Assembly: GCA_946407735.1 (NCBI GenBank)
Contig: CAMJPL010000007.1
Span: 1 to 64,000, forward strand
Direction: 5' to 3'
From: an uncultured Clostridia bacterium
GTDB taxonomy: Bacteria > Bacillota > Clostridia > Oscillospirales > CAG-272
DNA length: 64,000 nucleotides
This document shows, one piece after another, positions 50,787 to 58,426 of the stretch; positions within the stretch are counted from its first letter, which is position 1; every line of letters starts with the position of its first letter. A model generated the notes under the pieces. The model did not search any database. It saw nothing but the letters and a program-made list of their open reading frames with translations, and was not told the DNA's origin. A program made the translations under genes and the position numbers.

Positions 50787-51923
50787 TCAGCCCGCGCCGA
50801 AGCCGGAGCATATCATCTCGTCGATCAGCACCGGGTATTCGCCGGATTCTATCGCGGCCGTCACATCCTCCGACGGCTCGGCGGCGAACAGGATGTCGAG
50901 GTTCACCCGGCTGAATATGTCGGGATATCCGAACACCGAAAACTCGGTGTCCGGCAGGATGAATCTGCCGCCGTCCGACGTGTACTGGTTCAGCGCCACC
51001 TCTCGCCCGGCGATCTCGTCGACGCACGCCTGCACGGCCGATATGTACTGCTCCTCGGTCAGGGCGAAATATGCGGCGAAATCGGCTATGCTCCATTCGC
51101 ACTCGCGGTTCGCGAGATCCCACGCCATCGCTTCGGCGTCATTCGTATTTACCCCGAGATAAGTGGCGTATTTTTCCCTCCCGACGAGATTCTCGAGCTC
51201 GATCTTGATCTTGAGAAGCCCGCATCGGTTCATCATATCGCCGTAGTTGCCGGACGAGCGGTAGAAGGTCTCGACCGTCCCGGCGTCGCTCGAGTAGAGG
51301 ATGTCGATGTCAAAATCGTAGAGATAGTAGTTCATCGTCGAGTAATACCATCTCTCGAAGTCGTCTCGGGGGATCTCGAAGTATTTTATTATCTCGTAGA
51401 TGTTCTTGTCGGCGTAGTCGCAGTCGTCGGTCTTGTTTGCCGGGACCTGTCTCCACTCCTCGAACTCGCCCTTGTCGATGAGCCTATCTATGTCGGTGAA
51501 GTTGTGATACGACTGGTTGAAGACGAAGCGGTGGGCGCAGTTATAGCCGATCCCGGTAGGGCCCATGACCGGGAGCGTAGTCAGGGCTATGGCGGGAGCC
51601 GGAGCCTCGGCGGGAGCGGTCTCGTCCGGCCCGGCCTCGCCCGGAGCGGCCGGCGGGACCGGAGGCGGATCTTCGGGATTATCCGATGTCTCATCCGCGT
51701 CGGCAGTCTGCGCCGCGTCGGTTTCGGAAGGCGACGTCTCCGCCGGGACGGCCTCCGTCTGAGCGGCCTCCGTCTGCGCCGCATCCGTCTGTGACGGAGA
51801 GGCGGTTTCGGACGATATCGCGATAAGATCGGCGAGCTGCCGGTCGCAGGAGGACAGGATCATCGACGCCGCGAGGATGAGCGCCGCGGCCTGCGGGATC
51901 GGTGCGGTCTTTTGAGTTTTCAT
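50787..51923 (-). CDS. Lipoprotein of unknown function, partner of MBOAT
   Basis: 378 aa. Signal MKTQKTAPIPQAAALILAAS leads to lipobox LSSC, Cys26. Then about 75 residues of Thr/Glu/Ala/Pro low complexity (QTEAAQTEAVPAETSPSETDAAQ...), giving a long flexible tether, and a C-terminal domain of about 250 residues with many Tyr, Asp and Glu (HNFTDIDRLIDKGEFEEWRQVP, NIYEIIKYFEIPRDDFERWYYSTMNYYLYDFDIDILYSSD). I do not recognise the domain. It starts 3 bp after the MBOAT stop, which suggests a joint surface function. Confidence 0.8.
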   Translation of the reverse strand: MKTQKTAPIPQAAALILAASMILSSCDRQLADLIAISSETASPSQTDAAQTEAAQTEAVPAETSPSETDAAQTADADETSDNPEDPPPVPPAAPGEAGPDETAPAEAPAPAIALTTLPVMGPTGIGYNCAHRFVFNQSYHNFTDIDRLIDKGEFEEWRQVPANKTDDCDYADKNIYEIIKYFEIPRDDFERWYYSTMNYYLYDFDIDILYSSDAGTVETFYRSSGNYGDMMNRCGLLKIKIELENLVGREKYATYLGVNTNDAEAMAWDLANRECEWSIADFAAYFALTEEQYISAVQACVDEIAGREVALNQYTSDGGRFILPDTEFSVFGYPDIFSRVNLDILFAAEPSEDVTAAIESGEYPVLIDEMICSGFGAG

Positions 51924-51926
51924 TTC

Positions 51927-53345
51927 TCAGAACCTGAAATACAGGAAGGGGTTGAAGCTTGAGTCGACGAGATACGCCACGCCCAGGACTATCAGCAGCG
52001 GGCAGCCGACGGCGGTGACGGCGCGCCACCACGTCTTCTTCTCATACAGACGGTAGAACAGCTTCTTCGGGTACGGCGTGCAGGCGACGATGAGTATCGC
52101 GATGAAGGGTATCAGCCGGAGAAGATCGTATATGTCGCCCTGCGACGCGAAGCCGGACGCGCCGCCGAACATCGCCCCGAGGATCTTCACGCCGAGGGAG
52201 AGGTCCTCCGAGACGAACAGCAGCCAGCCGAGTATGACGAAGAACATCGTGTAGACGTGACGGAAAAATACCGGGATCTTTTCGAGCCATTTGCGCAGGA
52301 AGGCCTTCTCGGCGACGAGCAGGACGAAGTAGAACAGTCCCCAGAGGATGTAGTTCCACGACGCTCCGTGCCAGAAGCCGGTGAGGAACCAGACGACGAG
52401 CAGGTTGCGGTAGGTCTTCAGCTTCGAGCAGTGGCTGCCGCCGAGCGGGATGTAGACGTACTCGCGGAACCACGTCGACAGCGACATATGCCAGCGCCGC
52501 CAGAAGTCGGTGATGTTCTGCGCTATATAGGGGTAGTTGAAGTTCTCGAGGAATTTGAAGCCGAACATCTTCCCAAGGCCTATCGCCATGTCGGAATAGC
52601 CGGAGAAGTCGAAGTAGATCTGGAAGGTGTAGAAGATGATCCCCATCCACGCCCCGAGCACCGTCCTCTCGGCGTCGGGCGCCGCCTTGAAGGTCTCCCA
52701 GAGCTGTCCCGCCATGTTGGCGAAGAGTATCTTCTTGCAGAGTCCCGCCGTGAAGGTGCGCACGCCGGAGGCGAAAAGCGCGAGGTTCTCGTCGCGGGAG
52801 CGGAGCATGTCGTCGACGTCCTTGTATCGGACGATAGGTCCGGCGATCAGCTGCGGGAAGAGGGTGACGTAGGTGCCGAAGGAGACGAAGTTCGTCTGCA
52901 CCTTCGCCGTGCCCATATAGAGGTCGAGGGTGTAGCTCATCGACTGGAAGGTGTAGAAGCTGATGCCTATGGGCAGGGTGACGTCGAGCGCCGGGATCCC
53001 GGCGAATATCGGGATGAGGCGGAGGTTGTCGGCGAAGAAGTTGTAGTATTTGAAGAACGCGAGGATGCCGAGCGATACGACGACCGAGACGATCATCCAG
53101 AGCTTCGCTTTCTTCCTGTCGCCTTTCTTGAGGCTCAGATCGAGCAGATATCCGCAGACGTAGTTCACGGCGATGGTGAATACCATCAGAAAGACGTTCA
53201 GCGGTTTGTCCCATCCGTAGAACACCAGCGAAACGGCGAACAGCACGGCGTTCCGCCATTTCAGGTATTTCGGGGGTATTATGAAGTAAAGCGGCAGCGT
53301 GACCGCAAGATAGCCGAAGAGGAACTCGAGGCTTGAAAAGACCAT
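51927..53345 (-). CDS. MBOAT family O-acyltransferase (AlgI-like)
   Basis: 472 aa with about ten membrane segments. MVFSSLEFLFGYLAVTLPLYFIIP at the start, TLPIGISFYTFQSMSYTLDLYMG, FDFSGYSDMAIGLGKMFGF, ENFNYPYIAQNITDFWRRWHMSLSTWFREYVYIPLGG and FLTGFWHGASWNYILWGL (catalytic His) are all standard for AlgI/PatA/DltB-type acyltransferases. It moves an acyl group, often acetyl, across or at the membrane onto a surface polymer. The usual SGNH-type partner is absent; a lipoprotein of unknown fold is co-transcribed instead. Confidence 0.95.
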   Translation of the reverse strand: MVFSSLEFLFGYLAVTLPLYFIIPPKYLKWRNAVLFAVSLVFYGWDKPLNVFLMVFTIAVNYVCGYLLDLSLKKGDRKKAKLWMIVSVVVSLGILAFFKYYNFFADNLRLIPIFAGIPALDVTLPIGISFYTFQSMSYTLDLYMGTAKVQTNFVSFGTYVTLFPQLIAGPIVRYKDVDDMLRSRDENLALFASGVRTFTAGLCKKILFANMAGQLWETFKAAPDAERTVLGAWMGIIFYTFQIYFDFSGYSDMAIGLGKMFGFKFLENFNYPYIAQNITDFWRRWHMSLSTWFREYVYIPLGGSHCSKLKTYRNLLVVWFLTGFWHGASWNYILWGLFYFVLLVAEKAFLRKWLEKIPVFFRHVYTMFFVILGWLLFVSEDLSLGVKILGAMFGGASGFASQGDIYDLLRLIPFIAILIVACTPYPKKLFYRLYEKKTWWRAVTAVGCPLLIVLGVAYLVDSSFNPFLYFRF

Positions 53346-53377
53346 GGCAGATAAAGAGAAAAAGGGATGGTGATCCG

Positions 53378-53406
53378 TTGACTTTCGGCGGAAGGCATGG
53401 TATAAT
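53378..53406 (+). promoter_or_regulatory. Promoter of the DUF4838 gene
   Basis: TTGACT (53378-53383), 17 nt, TGG-TATAAT (53401-53406). Confidence 0.88.
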
Positions 53407-53431
53407 ATACCCGTAATCCGCCTTCATTATA

Positions 53432-53460
53432 ATTATACCATCAAACGGCGCGTTTGTCAA
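53432..53460 (-). promoter_or_regulatory. Promoter of the MBOAT operon
   Basis: Minus strand TTGACA (53455-53460), 17 nt, TGG-TATAAT (53432-53437). It overlaps the start region of the transcript from the divergent promoter, since both -10 boxes face each other 25 bp apart; the two may interfere. Confidence 0.88.
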
Positions 53461-53493
53461 TAAGCAAGATGCGCGCCGGGAAAGGATCGCGCC

Positions 53494-55410
53494 ATGCTTT
53501 TCAAGATCGCCCGCATAGGAACGTCGCCCGTCATCGCCTACGCCGCCGATGAGCTCAAGCGCTGTCTTGAGATAATGGATCCCTCGCTCGAGATAATTCC
53601 CCTAAGGTACGGCAGCTTCCGAAAAGACGTGAAAAACGCCGTGTTCGTCGGCAAAGATCCGGCGCTCGACGCCTGTCTTCCCGACGTCGCCGACCGGGAG
53701 CTCGACGACGCGATAGCGATAGACGTATCGCGCGGCTCGGGATATATCACAGGCGCGAATGACAGGGCCGTCCTCATCGCCGTGTTCAGATATCTTCGCG
53801 AGCTGGGGGCTTCGTGGGTGCGCGCCGGTGACGGCGAGTATCTGCCGCAGACCGACGTAATGAGCCGCTGCGTGAAGCTCGCCGAGAAGCCGTCCTGCCG
53901 CCACAGGGGCGTCTGCATCGAGGGCGCCGATTCGGTCTCCGACGTCATGGCGATGATAGACTGGCTGCCGAGGGTCGGCATGAACGGCTATTTCAACCAG
54001 TTCCACCTCCCGGCGACCTTCTACGAGAGATGGTACGGCCCGCACCTTGAAAGGACCGATCCCGGCGCCTCGCTCGACCTCGCCGATATCGACGGCATAC
54101 GCTCGGCGACTGTCGCCGAGATAAAAAAGAGAGGCCTGCTCTATCACGCCGCCGGGCACGGCTGGACCTGCGAGCCGTTCGGCATATCCGGCACCGGCTG
54201 GGACGCCGCGAGGGAGCACTATGTGCCGCAGGAGTCGAAAAAATATCTCGCCCTCGTCGGCGGGAAGCGCGAGCTCTGGGGCAACATCCCGCTCAACACC
54301 AATCTCTGCTACTCGAACCCCGAGGTGAGGGAGACGATGAGCCGCGCCGTCGCCGACTACTGCGTAAAGCAGCCGGAGATCGACTACGTTCAGGTCTGGC
54401 TCGCCGACGGAACGAACAACCATTGCGAATGCCCCGAATGCGCGAAAAAGCGCCCGTCCGACTGGTATGTCGACATCCTTAACGGCATCGACGCCGAGAT
54501 GACGAAGAGGGGCGTCAAGGCGAAGGTCGTCTTCCTCATGTACTGCGACCTGTACTGGCCGCCGGTGACGTCGAAGCTCAATAATCCCGACAGGTTCGTC
54601 CTCATGTTCGCCCCCATCACCCGCACATACTCGAAGTCGCTCGCCGAGGCGGGGGATTTCGACGAGGAGCGGCTGCCGGACTATGTGAGGAACCGCTGCG
54701 TCATGCCGAGATCGGTCGAGGAGAACCTCGCGCGCCTCCGCCAGTGGGAGCGGTTCTTCAGCGGCGACGGATTCGACTTCGATTACCATTACATGTGGGA
54801 TCAGCACAGGGATCTCGCCCATATGTCGATGAATAGGGTGCTGTTCGACGATATGAAGGCGCTGAAAAAGCTGGGGCTCAACGGCATGATGAGCTGCCAG
54901 AACCAGCGCGTCTGGCTGCCGTCCGGCTTCGGCATGACCGCCATGGCGGCGGCGCTGTGGGACGGCGACGCCGATTACGACGGTATCGCCGACAGGTATT
55001 TCGGCGATGCCTTCGGCCGGGACGGCAGGAAGGTGAGAGACTATCTCGAGCAGCTGTCGCTCTTGATGCGCCCCGAGTATATGCGCATGGAGACCGAAAA
55101 GGTGTCGCCCGAGGCGGCGGCGTCCTTTGACGCGGCGGCGCGGCATATAAAGGCCTTTTCGCCTGTCATGGCGGAAAACCTCGCCCTGCCGCTTCCGGAG
55201 GCGCAGAAAAAGAGCTGGAAATATCTCGAATTCCACGCCCGCCTCGTCTCGATGCTGATCCCCGCCGTAAAGGCGAGGGCCGAGGGCAGGGACGAAGACG
55301 CGAAGACGCTCTTCTCGGCGTTCACCGATTTCGCCCGCGCCTCTGAGCCGGATATCGCTCCGGCGCTCGACGTCTTCGAGCTCGTCGGGACGCTGAGAAG
55401 AATGTTCTGA
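53494..55410 (+). CDS. DUF4838 family glycosidase-like protein
   Basis: 638 aa, no signal peptide. The N-terminal about 130 residues resemble the alpha-glucuronidase-type N-domain (YAADELKRCLEIMD ... GYITGANDRAVLIAVFRYLRELGASWVRAGDGEYLP). The central part matches DUF4838 (RGVCIEGADSVSDVMAMIDWLPRVGMNGYFNQF; VQVWLADGTNNHCECPECAKKRPSDWYVDILN with CxCPECA). It is probably a TIM barrel acting on glycans, as often found in polysaccharide loci. Asp and Glu around WLADGTN are candidate catalytic residues. Substrate unknown. Confidence 0.85.
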   Translation: MLFKIARIGTSPVIAYAADELKRCLEIMDPSLEIIPLRYGSFRKDVKNAVFVGKDPALDACLPDVADRELDDAIAIDVSRGSGYITGANDRAVLIAVFRYLRELGASWVRAGDGEYLPQTDVMSRCVKLAEKPSCRHRGVCIEGADSVSDVMAMIDWLPRVGMNGYFNQFHLPATFYERWYGPHLERTDPGASLDLADIDGIRSATVAEIKKRGLLYHAAGHGWTCEPFGISGTGWDAAREHYVPQESKKYLALVGGKRELWGNIPLNTNLCYSNPEVRETMSRAVADYCVKQPEIDYVQVWLADGTNNHCECPECAKKRPSDWYVDILNGIDAEMTKRGVKAKVVFLMYCDLYWPPVTSKLNNPDRFVLMFAPITRTYSKSLAEAGDFDEERLPDYVRNRCVMPRSVEENLARLRQWERFFSGDGFDFDYHYMWDQHRDLAHMSMNRVLFDDMKALKKLGLNGMMSCQNQRVWLPSGFGMTAMAAALWDGDADYDGIADRYFGDAFGRDGRKVRDYLEQLSLLMRPEYMRMETEKVSPEAAASFDAAARHIKAFSPVMAENLALPLPEAQKKSWKYLEFHARLVSMLIPAVKARAEGRDEDAKTLFSAFTDFARASEPDIAPALDVFELVGTLRRMF

Positions 55411-55505
55411 ATTAACACAGGCTAAATATATTAGAGGTGTTTTATTCATCTGTCGGTGGTATAATATTCAGAGCTTTTTTAAATCACCGAAAGGAAAACC
55501 GAAAA

Positions 55506-56453
55506 ATGAAAAAAATCATCTCCGCTCTTGCGGCCGGCTGCATCTTCGCGGCTCTCGCCTGCCCGGTATTCGCCGACGCCCCCTCCGGCGTCGCCCTCAA
55601 GGGAGCTCCCGCCATCGACGGTCAGATCGACGCCGAGTGGAATCTCTGCGAGACATACCAGATAGACCGCTTAAAGGACGGCAGCGACACCGCTCTCAAG
55701 TCCCAGTTCCGCGCCATGTGGTCGGAAAAGGCTCTCTATGTCCTTATCGAGGCCTTCGACGCCGATCATTCGTTCGAGGGCGGCCCCTCCGTCGGAGACG
55801 GAATGGAGATCTATATCGACCTCAAGAACCTCAAGACCGACGGCTTCGAGGATGGGGATCAGGCCTACTTCGCGATGTGCGCCGACGATCCGACCAACAT
55901 CGCCTATGACGGCGGCGATGAAGGCAAGCCCAATCTCGAGGACAGCGGCGTCACCGTCGCCATGACGACCACCGACGCCGGATACGTCTACGAGGCCGAG
56001 ATCAAGCTCGACGCCTTCGCCACCACCCTCGCCAAGGGCATGACCATCGGCTTTGACATCCAGGTCAACGATCAGGTGTCCGGCGAGTCCGAGCGCACCG
56101 GCGCTTACGGCTGGTCCGACGATTCCAACGCCGCATGGCAGGGCACTGCCTCCTACGGCAACCTGACGCTCGACGAGGCTGAGGTCGAGGCTGCTCCGGC
56201 TGCCGAGGCAGCTCCGGCTGCTGAGGCAGCTACCGCCGAGACCGAGGCTCCCGCCGCCGAGGCCGCTCCGGCTGAGGCCGCTCCTGCCGAGGCTCCCGCC
56301 GCCGCTCCTGTCGCCGAGACTGCCGCTCCGGCTGCTGCTCCGGCTCCCGCCGCCGCCGCTCCCGCTCCGCAGACCGGTGATATGACCGCCGTCGCGGTCC
56401 TCGCCGCCGCTGCCGCCGTCGGCTGCGCCGTGCTCGTTTCGAAGAAGCACTGA
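55506..56453 (+). CDS. Secreted CBM9-like protein with C-terminal PQTGD anchor
   Basis: 315 aa from MKKIISALAAGCIFAALACPVFA (signal peptide to about residue 23; the ATG at 55506 is used because the signal starts there). Residues 28-215 match the family 9 carbohydrate-binding domain: KGAPAIDGQIDAEWNLCE, FRAMWSEKALYVLIEAFDAD, DGMEIYIDLKN, GYVYEAEIKLDA, GFDIQVND. Then a long Ala/Pro/Glu/Thr repeat linker, and the tail APQTGD-MTAVAVLAAAAAVGCAVLVSKKH, a sortase-like motif, membrane span and basic end. Inferred: surface-exposed glycan-binding protein linked to the cell wall. Promoter not clear (TATAAT near 55459, weak -35). Confidence 0.88.
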   Translation: MKKIISALAAGCIFAALACPVFADAPSGVALKGAPAIDGQIDAEWNLCETYQIDRLKDGSDTALKSQFRAMWSEKALYVLIEAFDADHSFEGGPSVGDGMEIYIDLKNLKTDGFEDGDQAYFAMCADDPTNIAYDGGDEGKPNLEDSGVTVAMTTTDAGYVYEAEIKLDAFATTLAKGMTIGFDIQVNDQVSGESERTGAYGWSDDSNAAWQGTASYGNLTLDEAEVEAAPAAEAAPAAEAATAETEAPAAEAAPAEAAPAEAPAAAPVAETAAPAAAPAPAAAAPAPQTGDMTAVAVLAAAAAVGCAVLVSKKH

Positions 56454-56473
56454 GAAAGTCTCATATAAAAGCC

Positions 56474-56505
56474 GAAAAATCCTCCGGATATCCGGAGGAT
56501 TTTTC
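56474..56505 (+). terminator. Terminator of the CBM9-like gene
   Basis: Perfect palindrome GAAAAATCCTCCGGAT / ATCCGGAGGATTTTTC with T and A runs; works on either strand. Confidence 0.93.
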
Positions 56506-56599
56506 TTATGCCGGCGGTCTCTGACTGTCAGAAATATCTGTACAAATTGACCGGAACCTTTATAAGCATCACAGTTTTTGAACAAAGGATAGGGACCTG

Positions 56600-56667
56600 A
56601 ATAAGTCCGCTTTGCGGACTTATTAAAGGAAGGGAAAGAACTTTTTCCAAAAAGCTCTTTCCCTTCC
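56600..56667. repeat. Hairpin repeat element, copy 3
   Basis: A first stem (56600-56624) has core AAGTCCGCTTTGCGGACTT, matching the 3289-3313 hairpin apart from a paired G-C to C-G swap. A second near-perfect palindrome (56628-56667) has arms GGAAGGGAAAGA / TCTTTCCCTTCC. It lies between the CBM9-like gene and the end of SBP 6. Confidence 0.8.
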
Positions 56668-56696
56668 CCCGATAATCTTATATATTTAATTCCGCC

Positions 56697-58190
56697 TCAC
56701 TGCGCCGAGTCGTAGGTCTCTCTCAGGTTTTCGAGACCGGCTATCGCCTGAGGCGCGCGCTTCTCATACTCGGAGGCGATGGAGTCGCCCTTCTTCTGGA
56801 GCGGCTGCAGGAAGGCCCAGGTGAAGATGTCGTTCGCCCACGCGCCGCCGTAGATCAGCGTGAACAGGCCGCTTATGCCGTCGTGGATGATGTCGATCAT
56901 CTGGGCGGAATAGTCGTCGCGGACGTACTTGATCTTGAGCGCCGTCTCGTAGTAGGTCGGCGTGACGGAGGCGGCGGTCGCCTCGTTGAGCGCCTGAACG
57001 ACGGCTGACGCCATGTCGTAGTTCGCTGCCGTCAGCGGGATCGCGCCGACCTCGGCCGTGTCGTGCACGACGGTGTGATAATCTTGCTGCTGCTCGTCGA
57101 GGAGCGGGTAGGGAAGAAGTCCGATATCGTCCTCCATCGCGCGGAAGTTCTCGAACTGCGCGATCTCGGCGGTCGAGATGAACAGCGCGGTGCCGGAGAT
57201 GAATTTCTCGTGCAGATCCTTCGCGTTCTCGCCGAATTTCGTCGACGTGCCCTCGGCGTAGAAGCAGTTGAAGACCTTTTCGTAGAGCTTCTGCGCGCGC
57301 TCGAGGTCGAAGTCGAGCTGCGGGTAGCCCTCCTCGTCGCGGCTGTAGGTGCGGCAGTCGGTGCCGTAGACCCACGGGAATATCGAGCCGCCGACGCCGC
57401 CTATGATAAGGCCGTACTGGTCGTCCTTCGACGCCTTGCCGTTGCCGTCGAGGTCGATGTAGGTGTTCTCGATCTTCTTCGCGAGGGAGTCGTAGGTCCA
57501 TGTGTGGTCGAGCACCTCGGAATATATGGCGTCGGGATCGCCGTAGAGGTTCTCGTACATCGTGCGGTTGTAGTAGATGAGATGCGAGCGGCGGAGCACG
57601 TCCATGAAGTAGTCGCCGACGAGCAGATACGTCTCGCCCGATTTTATCGACAGGTCGTCCATGTAGCTGACCCACCAGCCGGGAGTCGTGAAGTCGAAGT
57701 AGGCGCAGTCCTCGGCCTTGCGCAGCAGCTTCTCGACGGCGTCGGTCGACATGCCGCGCTGGTCGTTGACGATGAGGTCGAAGTCGTCCGAGCCGGAGAG
57801 CACCAGCTTGCGGACGTAATCGGCGACCTTGCTCCACTCGACGTTGGTCGCGGTGTACCGGAATTTGACGTTAAGCCTGTCCTCGACGTCCATGTTGCGC
57901 TGGAAGACGGCATCATTGACGATGTCGCCGGTAAGCTCCTCGGGGCCGACGAGGAATTCGGCCGAGCTTATGTCGGTGTCGCTCATCGAGATGCGGAAAT
58001 CCGCTCCGCCGAAGTCGACTCCGTCGAGTATCGAGGTCTCGGGAGCCTCGGTCGTCTCCGCGGCGTCTGCTGACGGAGCCGATGTCTGCGCCGGGGCGGA
58101 CGTCTGAGCCGATTCGCCGCAGGAGGCGAGAGTGCCGATAAGTATCGCCGCCGACAGCAGGGCGGTTGATGTGCGGTATGCTGTGGACAT
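56697..58190 (-). CDS. Extracellular solute-binding lipoprotein (SBP 6)
   Basis: 497 aa with signal MSTAYRTSTALLSAAILIGT, lipobox LASC, Cys24, and a Ser/Ala/Thr linker. Shared motifs: GDIVNDAVFQRNMDVEDRLNVKF, TPGWWVSYMDDLSIKSGETYLLVGDYF, LDGNGKASKDDQYGL, IGLLPYPLLDEQQQDYH and VRDDYSAQMIDIIHDG. It is the most diverged of the six at its C-terminus. A GGAGG site lies upstream of the start. Single gene; the nearest glycan gene is the CBM9-like protein on the opposite strand. Confidence 0.9.
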   Translation of the reverse strand: MSTAYRTSTALLSAAILIGTLASCGESAQTSAPAQTSAPSADAAETTEAPETSILDGVDFGGADFRISMSDTDISSAEFLVGPEELTGDIVNDAVFQRNMDVEDRLNVKFRYTATNVEWSKVADYVRKLVLSGSDDFDLIVNDQRGMSTDAVEKLLRKAEDCAYFDFTTPGWWVSYMDDLSIKSGETYLLVGDYFMDVLRRSHLIYYNRTMYENLYGDPDAIYSEVLDHTWTYDSLAKKIENTYIDLDGNGKASKDDQYGLIIGGVGGSIFPWVYGTDCRTYSRDEEGYPQLDFDLERAQKLYEKVFNCFYAEGTSTKFGENAKDLHEKFISGTALFISTAEIAQFENFRAMEDDIGLLPYPLLDEQQQDYHTVVHDTAEVGAIPLTAANYDMASAVVQALNEATAASVTPTYYETALKIKYVRDDYSAQMIDIIHDGISGLFTLIYGGAWANDIFTWAFLQPLQKKGDSIASEYEKRAPQAIAGLENLRETYDSAQ

Positions 58191-58221
58191 GGTTCATCCT
58201 CCATTATTTCGTTCAGGCTAT

Positions 58222-58250
58222 ATTATATCACTGTCGTCAGGGATTTTCAA
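58222..58250 (-). promoter_or_regulatory. Promoter of SBP 6
   Basis: Minus strand TTGAAA (58245-58250), 17 nt, TGA-TATAAT (58222-58227). Confidence 0.83.
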
Positions 58251-58378
58251 TGACGGAATTATTAAAAAAACGGCGCCGGAAAGGCCAACCTCCATAAGAC
58301 AGCAATTCAAGAAAACCATCAAAAAAGCATCTGTCTTACAGGATTGGGTAACCGTGACGATCTCACATCAAACAAATA

Positions 58379-58411
58379 AGCAACCGCCCGGTTTTTCTCC
58401 GGGCGGTTGCT
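58379..58411 (-). terminator. Terminator of the two-component / ABC operon
   Basis: Stem AGCAACCGCCCGG / CCGGGCGGTTGCT with a short loop; on the minus strand TTATTTGTTT follows. It marks the left edge of the AT-richer block. 58251-58378 holds no gene that I can support. Confidence 0.88.
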
Positions 58412-58426
58412 GGTTTTGGGGGATTA

